From NCBI RefSeq assembly GCF_052169755.1, contig NZ_JBQNBV010000107.1, positions 1-6,877 of the forward strand: a DNA stretch of 6,877 bases. The letters run 5' to 3'. The notes beneath the pieces were generated by a model that was not told the DNA's origin, ran no database searches, and saw nothing but the letters and a program-made list of their open reading frames with translations. The translations under genes and the position numbers were made by a program. This document shows positions 1 through 4,678 of the stretch, in pieces. The DNA is from Selenomonas sp052169755. Lineage in GTDB: Bacteria > Bacillota > Negativicutes > Selenomonadales > Selenomonadaceae. The first letter of the stretch is position 1; each line of letters opens with the position of its first letter.

Positions 1-1
1 C

Positions 2-679
2 TCGCTCGCCGTCACCTACGGCTGGGACTGGCGCAGGCTCAAGGACGAGTACAAGAAGATCGGCATGGAGCTTGAAAAGCACAGCAGCGCCTTCCATATC
101 GGCATCAAGGGGGCAGAGCGTCAATATCGCACCTCGTGGAGCTACGACCTCACGGGCTACGCCGGACGGCTCGGCGCGGACTCTACCTGGGCGCGTCGGC
201 AGATGAAGCGCGCGGGTACGGAAGGCAGCTTCACGAAAGCCGTGCTGAACCTCAACCTGCGCCACGAGATCAGCGACCGCTGGAACATCAGCCTCAAGGC
301 GCAGGCGCAGAAAGCCGGAACGAACCTCGACAGCTCGGAAGAAATCTACCTCGGCGGAGCGAGCGGCGTACGCGCCTACCCGCAGGGCGAAGCCTCGGGA
401 GACAACGGCTATCTGACGAACCTTGAGCTTTCGTACCGTACGGATGTGCCGAACCTCGTCCTCAGCACCTACTTCGACATGGGGCGCGTGCAGTACGCCA
501 ACGACGGAAAAGACGGCAGCGAAACCCTCAAAGGCTGGGGCATCGGCGTCACCTACAGCCGCCCCGGCGACTACTTCCTGCGCCTCGACTGGGCGCGCCG
601 CATCGGCCTCGCCGAGAAAGCAAGCGACGAAGCCAAGGCAAAGAACCGCCTGTGGTTCATGGTCGGCAAGGTCTGGTAA
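2..679 (+). CDS. TpsB/ShlB-FhaC-HecB family outer-membrane transporter, C-terminal part
   Basis: This is the last 225 codons of a gene that begins before the window; the frame is open from base 2. Proteins of this family are 16-stranded beta-barrels in the outer membrane that export, and sometimes activate, a large exoprotein (TpsA) in two-partner secretion. The key sign is the L6-loop signature at residues 123-127 of the fragment, GVRAYP followed by QGEASGD and preceded by YLGG. This corresponds to the VRGY tetrad of FhaC; VRAYP is, as I recall, a common variant. Alternating aromatic and polar segments fit barrel strands, for example LRLDW, and the protein ends in RLWFMVGKVW, a typical final strand with a terminal aromatic residue. 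The N-terminal POTRA domains lie outside the window, and no exoprotein partner is visible. A terminator 42 bases after the stop makes this the last gene of its transcript. A BamA-like barrel is less likely because of the VRAYPxGE motif. Confidence 0.85.
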   Translation, partial: SLAVTYGWDWRRLKDEYKKIGMELEKHSSAFHIGIKGAERQYRTSWSYDLTGYAGRLGADSTWARRQMKRAGTEGSFTKAVLNLNLRHEISDRWNISLKAQAQKAGTNLDSSEEIYLGGASGVRAYPQGEASGDNGYLTNLELSYRTDVPNLVLSTYFDMGRVQYANDGKDGSETLKGWGIGVTYSRPGDYFLRLDWARRIGLAEKASDEAKAKNRLWFMVGKVW

Positions 680-720
680 GAGAAAAGCAAAAGAGTACAG
701 CAGGAATATATGCGTATGAG

Positions 721-773
721 AAAAGCAACTGCGCCGAGAAAGGATTGTCTCCTTGGCGCGGTTGCTTTTTTTT
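721..773 (+). terminator. Rho-independent terminator after the TpsB-like gene
   Basis: Bases 721-731 pair with 759-769 (AAAAGCAACTG with CGGTTGCTTTT, one G-T wobble), and the stem continues through GCGCC/GGCGC (731-735 with 755-759). An inner AAGG/CCTT pair closes a small loop. Eight T residues follow at 766-773. The long stem and T tract make this a strong intrinsic terminator. It separates the secretion gene from the toxin-antitoxin cassette. Confidence 0.9.
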
Positions 774-789
774 GTTCGTTCGATATAAT
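762..789 (+). promoter_or_regulatory. Probable sigma-70-type promoter of the toxin-antitoxin cassette
   Basis: A perfect -10 hexamer TATAAT lies at 784-789, in the A+T-rich stretch directly after the terminator. The best upstream partner is TTGCTT at 762-767 with a 16-base spacer, matching the consensus only in TTG. That -35 site falls inside the 3' arm and T tract of the preceding terminator. Transcription would start near 796, leaving a leader of about 78 bases before the antitoxin ATG. The leader holds an imperfect palindrome at 817-830 that could be an operator. Confidence 0.6.
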
Positions 790-816
790 AAAGGTAGATA
801 TTCGGCGAGAACAGAG

Positions 817-830
817 CCGTACAGGTGCGG
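817..830. promoter_or_regulatory. Candidate operator: imperfect palindrome in the antitoxin leader
   Basis: CCGTAC, two bases (AG), then GTGCGG form an inverted repeat with one G-T position, about 20 bases downstream of the predicted transcription start. Antitoxins of the RelB/DinJ kind usually repress their own promoter by binding short inverted repeats through a ribbon-helix-helix domain, so such a site is expected nearby. The repeat is short and could be chance. A 7-base direct repeat, GATATTC at 797-803 and 852-858, is another candidate. Confidence 0.25.
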
Positions 831-858
831 TGAATAGATGTATGGATTTTGGATATTC

Positions 859-867
859 AAGGGGGTG
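859..867 (+). promoter_or_regulatory. Shine-Dalgarno site that decides the antitoxin start
   Basis: AAGGGGGTG differs from the ideal AAGGAGGTG at one base and ends six bases before the ATG at 874. It supports that ATG over the in-frame ATG at 838, which has no comparable site. Confidence 0.8.
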
Positions 868-873
868 TTCAAT

Positions 874-1170
874 ATGGCGCAGACAACATTCAGCGTGCGG
901 ATGGAAGAGGGGCTTAAACGGCAATTTGAGGGATTGTGCCAGGAATTTGGGATGAATATGGCGACCGCTATCCATGTGTTTGTCAGAGCCGTGGTACGAG
1001 AGCGCAGGATACCTTTTGAAATCTCTTCGGAGACGGAGTTGACGAGAGAGGGCGCTATGCAGGCGTTCATGAATCTTCGCCAAGAAGCAAAGAGAAGCGG
1101 TGCGGCTGATATGACGTTGGAAGAAATCAATCGAGAGATTGCAATGGCTCGACAGGGAGCAGGGAGATGA
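874..1170 (+). CDS. RelB/DinJ-family ribbon-helix-helix antitoxin
   Basis: The product is 98 residues, about the usual length for this antitoxin family. Residues 1-45 fit the ribbon-helix-helix fold: a short strand (TTFSVRM) that would enter the DNA major groove as a dimer, then two helices around EGLKRQFEGLCQEFGMN and ATAIHVFVRAVVRERRIPFEI. The IPFEI end and the charged C-terminal helix (about 52-95, with MTLEEINREIAMAR) resemble RelB/DinJ proteins, where the C-terminal part wraps the toxin. The role is to neutralise the downstream toxin and, with it, to repress the shared promoter. The stop codon overlaps the toxin start in ATGA, so the two are translationally coupled. I chose the ATG at 874 because of the strong Shine-Dalgarno site; starting at 838 would add 12 residues of no family likeness. 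G+C is about 49% over two hand-counted blocks, below its neighbours. Confidence 0.85.
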   Translation: MAQTTFSVRMEEGLKRQFEGLCQEFGMNMATAIHVFVRAVVRERRIPFEISSETELTREGAMQAFMNLRQEAKRSGAADMTLEEINREIAMARQGAGR

Positions 1171-1577
1171 CTTGCCTTGCTGTGATTGATACGAATGTAC
1201 TGGTATCTGCGTTGCTGTCTTCTAAAGAGGATGCTGCTACTGTGCAGGTTGTTGGCAGGATGATTACAGGAGAAATCGTTCCGTTGTACAGCGATGTAAT
1301 CATGAAAGAGTATCGAGAGGTTTTAGAACGCAAGAAGTTTGGATTTTCTCCGCAGAAGATAGAGTATTTGCTGTCTTTTATGGAACGATTCGGCATCTTG
1401 GTGCAGGCAAGACCGATTGATATTATTTTGCCCGATATGAAAGATATACCTTTTTACAAAGTCGTCATGGAAAAGCGCTTGGATGGAGCATATCTCGTCA
1501 CTGGAAACATGAAGCATTTTCCTGAAAGACCATATATCGTTACACCAAAACAGCTTTTGAATATCATGGACAGTTGA
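1167..1577 (+). CDS. PIN-family toxin (COG1569 type, putative endoribonuclease)
   Basis: The 136-residue product has the layout of a PIN-domain ribonuclease: VIDTNVLVSAL at residues 6-16 with the first metal-binding acid D8; the SDVIMKEYREVL helix with E48; KDIPFYKVV with D93; and AYLVTGNMKHFP at 108-119, followed by VTPKQLL. This is the pattern of the 'putative toxin-antitoxin system toxin component, PIN family' group. Family members cleave RNA with a Mg2+/Mn2+ centre, and free toxin would slow growth. Compared with PIN proteins carrying ADYLVTGD, this one has GAYLVTGN, so two of the common acids are absent; from memory the KHFP subgroup often shows this. The start overlaps the antitoxin stop by four bases, with AGGGAG at 1154-1159 as ribosome site. 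G+C is about 42% over 1201-1500, far below uvrB, which suggests transfer. No terminator follows before uvrB. Confidence 0.85.
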   Translation: MTCLAVIDTNVLVSALLSSKEDAATVQVVGRMITGEIVPLYSDVIMKEYREVLERKKFGFSPQKIEYLLSFMERFGILVQARPIDIILPDMKDIPFYKVVMEKRLDGAYLVTGNMKHFPERPYIVTPKQLLNIMDS

Positions 1578-1603
1578 AGTAGATTGCACAGGAGGGCGCA
1601 TGT

Positions 1604-3652
1604 ATGGCGATTTTGCCTAAGCTCAATACGATGGAGTTTGACAAGGAGATACCGTTTGAGGTTTCGGCGCCTTTTGAGCCGATGGGGGATCAGCCGCGTG
1701 CGATTCGGGACTTGGCGGCGGGCATCGAGAACGGGCAGGAGGCGCAGGTGCTTCTCGGCGCTACGGGGACGGGCAAGACGTACACGATCGCCAAGACGAT
1801 CGAGCGCGTGCAGAAGCCGACGCTGGTCATCGCGCACAATAAGACGCTGGCGGCGCAGCTCGCGAGTGAGTTCAAGGCATTTTTTCCGAAGAATTATGTC
1901 GGCTATTTTGTCAGCTATTATGACTACTACCAGCCCGAGGCGTACATTCCTTCGACGGACACTTACATCGAAAAGGATGCGTCGATCAACGACGAGATCG
2001 ACGAATTGCGTCACTCGGCGACGTGCTCGCTCTTCGAGCGGCGCGACTGCATCATCGTCGCGAGCGTTTCGTGCATCTACGGTCTCGGCTCGCCGGAGAG
2101 CTATCACGAGATGGTCTTGTCGCTGCACAAGGGGCAGACGGTCGCGCGTGAGGACATCCTGCGCAAGCTCGTCGCCATTCAGTACGAGCGCAACGACATC
2201 GCCTTTGAGCGCGGCCGCTTCCGCGTGCGCGGCGACGTCATCGAAGTGTTTCCTGCGGGCTGGAACAACCGCGCCGTGCGCATCGAGCTTTTCGGCGACG
2301 AGGTTGAGCGCATCATTGAGTTTGACGTCCTGACCGGAGAGATCTACGGCGAGCGCACGCATTCGATGGTCTTTCCTGCGTCGCATTATGTGACGAAGAA
2401 GGAGGACATGGAGATCGCTATGGCGGCGATCGACGAGGAGAAGATCGCGCAGGTCGCGCACTTCAAGGAAGAGGGCAAGCTGCTTGAGGCGCAGCGCATC
2501 GAGCAGCGCACGAACTACGACCTTGAAATGATGCAGGAGATGGGCTACTGCTCGGGCATCGAGAACTATTCGCGCCACCTCACGCACCGTCCGGCGGGCG
2601 CGGCGCCGTATACGCTGCTCGATTACTTCCCCGACGATTTCCTCATCGTCATGGATGAGAGCCATGTGACGATGCCGCAGCTCAAGGCGATGCTCAACGG
2701 CGACCGCTCGCGCAAGATTTCGCTTGTGGAAAACGGCTTTCGTCTGCCGTCCGCCTTTGACAATCGTCCGCTTTCCTTCGAGGAGTTCGAGCAGCGCATC
2801 AACCAGATCATTTACATCTCGGCGACGCCCGCGAAGTATGAGCTGGAAAAGGCGCAGCAGGTCGTCGAGCAGATCATCCGCCCGACGGGGCTGCTCGATC
2901 CCATCGTCGAGGTGCGGCCTTTGGCGGGGCAGATGGACGATCTGCTGTCGGAGATCCGCATTCGCGCGAAAAAGGACGAGCGCGTGCTCGTGACGACGCT
3001 GACGAAGAAGATGGCGGAGAACCTTACGGACTACCTCAAGGACATGCAGGTGCGCGTGCGCTACCTGCATTCGGACATAGCGACGTTCGAGCGTGCCGAA
3101 ATCATCCACGATCTGCGTGCGGGCAAGTTCGATGTGCTCGTCGGCATCAATCTGCTGCGCGAGGGGCTTGATATGCCCGAGGTTTCGCTCGTGGCGATTC
3201 TCGACGCGGACAAGGAAGGCTTCCTGCGCTCCGATACGTCGCTGATCCAGACGATTGGGCGCGCGGCGCGAAATGCGGGCGGCAGGGTCATCCTCTACGC
3301 CGACCGCATCACGGACTCGATGAAGCGTGCGATGGACGAGACGGAGCGCCGCCGCACGGTGCAGCAGGCGTACAACAAGGCGCATGGCGTCACGCCGAAG
3401 ACCATCGTCAAGCCCGTCGTGCCGCTGATCGAAACGACGCTCGTCGCCGAGAGCCGCGCATCCTACGGCGAGGCGTCCGACGGAAAGAAAAAGAAGCTCA
3501 CGAAGAAGCAGAAGGAGTCTCTGATTCGCACGCTGCTCGCCCAGATGCAGACGGCTTCACGCGCCTTGGAATTCGAGCGCGCCGCAGAACTGCGCGACAT
3601 GATCATCGAGCTGGAAGGCTCGCTGCCGGGCAAGAAGAAAAAAGGCGCGTGA
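1604..3652 (+). CDS. uvrB: UvrABC excinuclease subunit B
   Basis: UvrB is the damage-verifying helicase-like subunit of nucleotide excision repair: UvrA loads it on damaged DNA, and it then recruits UvrC, which cuts. The 682 residues are complete and of normal length. Visible landmarks are Walker A GATGTGKT (52-59), the beta-hairpin region SYYDYYQPEAYIPSTDTYIEK (about 104-124), Walker B with DESH (351-354), motif SATP (406-409), INLLREGLDMPEV (515-527), QTIGRAARN (549-557) and a C-terminal UVR motif (about 638-672), which contacts UvrC or UvrA. The start at 1604 has AGGAGGG at 1590-1596; an ATG at 1600 is out of frame. By recalled comparison with B. subtilis UvrB, the N terminus has about 13 extra residues before GDQP. 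uvrA is not adjacent here. Only 26 bases separate it from the toxin gene, and I find no convincing promoter or CGAAC-N4-GTTCG LexA box there. Confidence 0.98.
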   Translation: MAILPKLNTMEFDKEIPFEVSAPFEPMGDQPRAIRDLAAGIENGQEAQVLLGATGTGKTYTIAKTIERVQKPTLVIAHNKTLAAQLASEFKAFFPKNYVGYFVSYYDYYQPEAYIPSTDTYIEKDASINDEIDELRHSATCSLFERRDCIIVASVSCIYGLGSPESYHEMVLSLHKGQTVAREDILRKLVAIQYERNDIAFERGRFRVRGDVIEVFPAGWNNRAVRIELFGDEVERIIEFDVLTGEIYGERTHSMVFPASHYVTKKEDMEIAMAAIDEEKIAQVAHFKEEGKLLEAQRIEQRTNYDLEMMQEMGYCSGIENYSRHLTHRPAGAAPYTLLDYFPDDFLIVMDESHVTMPQLKAMLNGDRSRKISLVENGFRLPSAFDNRPLSFEEFEQRINQIIYISATPAKYELEKAQQVVEQIIRPTGLLDPIVEVRPLAGQMDDLLSEIRIRAKKDERVLVTTLTKKMAENLTDYLKDMQVRVRYLHSDIATFERAEIIHDLRAGKFDVLVGINLLREGLDMPEVSLVAILDADKEGFLRSDTSLIQTIGRAARNAGGRVILYADRITDSMKRAMDETERRRTVQQAYNKAHGVTPKTIVKPVVPLIETTLVAESRASYGEASDGKKKKLTKKQKESLIRTLLAQMQTASRALEFERAAELRDMIIELEGSLPGKKKKGA

Positions 3653-3657
3653 GGAAA

Positions 3658-3686
3658 TTGTTGTTCGGAAGGCGCTGTGTTATACT
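3658..3686 (+). promoter_or_regulatory. Probable extended -10 promoter of the HD-domain gene
   Basis: TATACT at 3681-3686 matches the -10 consensus at five of six positions and is preceded by TGT (3678-3680), which makes an extended -10 element. A weak -35 candidate, TTGTTG at 3658-3663, stands 17 bases upstream. Transcription would begin near 3693, giving a leader of about 27 bases with the ribosome site. I see no terminator between uvrB and this promoter, so read-through from uvrB is also possible. Confidence 0.6.
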
Positions 3687-3706
3687 GTAAATTGAAGCAC
3701 ATAAGC

Positions 3707-3711
3707 GGAGG
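3707..3711 (+). promoter_or_regulatory. Shine-Dalgarno site supporting a TTG start
   Basis: GGAGG lies eight bases before the TTG at 3720. The first in-frame ATG (3741) is 29 bases away from it and has no site of its own, so TTG is the better start. Confidence 0.7.
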
Positions 3712-3719
3712 CGACACTT

Positions 3720-4487
3720 TTGGAGAAACTACTGCGTGAGATGCACGCTTGGATGGCGGCTTACATGCGCTCCTTCTATACGGAGGACGAGGAAGTGCAG
3801 CAGGCGATTCGCATGAAGGAAGTGCATACGGGCTATGTGACCTCGATTGCCGTGGAGCTTGCCAAGCATCTGCGGCTCTCTGCGCACGATGTGCAGCTGG
3901 CGGAAATCATGGGGCTTTTCCACGATGTAGGGCGCTTTCGCCAATTCACGCTCTACCGCACGTTCAACGACGCCGTATCAGAGGATCATGCGGCTCTCGG
4001 TCTCAAGGTGCTCGACGAATTGCCGTTTCTTTCGCGTCTTGCGCCTGCGGATGAGGCGCTCGTGCGCTTTTCTATCTTGAATCACAATAAGAAGGTCATC
4101 GCGCCGACCGAGAACGCGCGGCAGGTGTTTTTCGCGCGGCTTTTGCGCGACGCCGACAAGCTCGATATTTTCCGCGTGCTGCGCCCGTTTCTCGCGCCGC
4201 CCGACGGCAGGGGCGTCAGTCCCGATTTCCTCGAAAAGTTCATCGCGGGCGAGCAGGTCGACTATACGCGGATCCGCACGATGGACGACCGCAAGCTCGT
4301 GCGCCTCATGTGGGTCTACGACGTGAATTTCAGCTGGACCTTGCGGCGCGTCAAAGAGCGCGGCTACATCGAGGACATCATCGCGCATTTGCCCGAGGAG
4401 CCGCGCATGGCGCTTGGCATCGAGCGCCTTCACGCCTATGTGGAGAAGAAATGTGCCGAGGAAGATGAGGGTTTGTCTCCGAAATAG
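3720..4487 (+). CDS. HD-domain protein, probable metal-dependent phosphohydrolase
   Basis: The 255-residue product starts at TTG, chosen from the GGAGG site eight bases upstream. It carries an HD superfamily core: H36 in EVHTGYV, the H68-D69 pair in GLFHDVGRF, extra histidines H90 (EDHAALG) and H122 (LNHNKK), and D144 in LLRDADKLDIF. This order, H...HD...H...H...D, fits HD proteins that bind one or two metal ions and hydrolyse phosphate esters, often nucleotides. The C-terminal 100 residues, with the segment around KLVRLMWVYDVNFSWTL, are well ordered but I cannot assign them a function. There is no signal peptide or membrane segment, so it is probably cytoplasmic. No GGDEF, RelA synthetase or PAS domain is fused to it. 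The substrate cannot be read from the sequence. It has its own promoter and is probably a single-gene unit. Confidence 0.85.
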   Translation: MEKLLREMHAWMAAYMRSFYTEDEEVQQAIRMKEVHTGYVTSIAVELAKHLRLSAHDVQLAEIMGLFHDVGRFRQFTLYRTFNDAVSEDHAALGLKVLDELPFLSRLAPADEALVRFSILNHNKKVIAPTENARQVFFARLLRDADKLDIFRVLRPFLAPPDGRGVSPDFLEKFIAGEQVDYTRIRTMDDRKLVRLMWVYDVNFSWTLRRVKERGYIEDIIAHLPEEPRMALGIERLHAYVEKKCAEEDEGLSPK

Positions 4488-4508
4488 ATGCAGCGCATCT
4501 GTGCAGAT
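4486..4508 (+). other. Two overlapping alternative hairpins at the end of the HD gene
   Basis: AGATGC (4486-4491) and GCATCT (4495-4500) form a perfect 6-base-pair inverted repeat with a 3-base loop, starting inside the TAG stop codon. The right arm's ATCT (4497-4500) can pair instead with AGAT at 4505-4508. The two foldings exclude each other. No T run follows, so this is not an ordinary terminator; it may stabilise the mRNA end or be chance. Confidence 0.35.
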
Positions 4509-4576
4509 CCGGCGACGGCATTGTTTCCTATACTTTTTGAGAAAAATTCAACGAATTAGAAGGATTTTGACCTGTG

Positions 4577-4607
4577 CGCCTCGAATAAAGAGGCGTTCAA
4601 TTTTTTT
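4577..4607 (+). terminator. Probable terminator or attenuator between the HD gene and glnS
   Basis: CGCCTC (4577-4582), a 7-base loop, and GAGGCG (4590-4595) form a perfect 6-base-pair stem. TTCAA follows, then seven T residues at 4601-4607. The stem can be extended by TTGA (4567-4570) with TCAA (4597-4600) across an unpaired CCTGTG, which would bring the T run directly next to the stem. It most likely ends the HD-gene transcript. If the glnS promoter lies upstream of it, it would act as an attenuator; no convincing glnS promoter could be seen on either side. Confidence 0.5.
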
Positions 4608-4625
4608 ATGATTTTTCTCGAATTT

Positions 4626-4660
4626 CCGCCGCAGTCGGCGGGGCGCAGATCGGACGCGCC
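4626..4660 (+). other. Two tandem G+C-rich hairpins before the glnS ribosome site
   Basis: CCGCCG (4626-4631) and CGGCGG (4636-4641) form a perfect 6-base-pair stem with a CAGT loop. GGCGC (4642-4646) and GCGCC (4656-4660) form a second stem with a 9-base loop. The Shine-Dalgarno AAGGAG (4665-4670) begins five bases later. I find no T-box signature (such as TGGNACCGCG) and recognise no riboswitch class. Confidence 0.4.
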
Positions 4661-4678
4661 GCAGAAGGAGCAGCGAAT

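Noticed and set aside
838..873. Earlier antitoxin start at ATG 838
   Set aside because: It has no ribosome site, while ATG 874 has AAGGGGGTG at proper spacing and gives the usual family N terminus.
571..1130. Overlapping minus-strand open frames of 170 and 157 codons
   Set aside because: They run through a strong terminator and promoter and overlap two well-supported genes on the other strand. The products have no family likeness.
1200..1603. LexA box upstream of uvrB
   Set aside because: I searched for CGAAC-N4-GTTCG. GAAC and GTTC words occur but not with the right spacing. A different Negativicutes consensus cannot be excluded.
1454..3385. 643-codon open frame on the minus strand
   Set aside because: It lies opposite uvrB, whose identity is certain. 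Its Arg/Leu/Asp/His/Val-rich product has no motif, as expected when G+C-rich third positions remove stops on the other strand.
4488..4678. T-box leader for glnS
   Set aside because: No T-box core or antiterminator consensus could be found, and the region is short for one.
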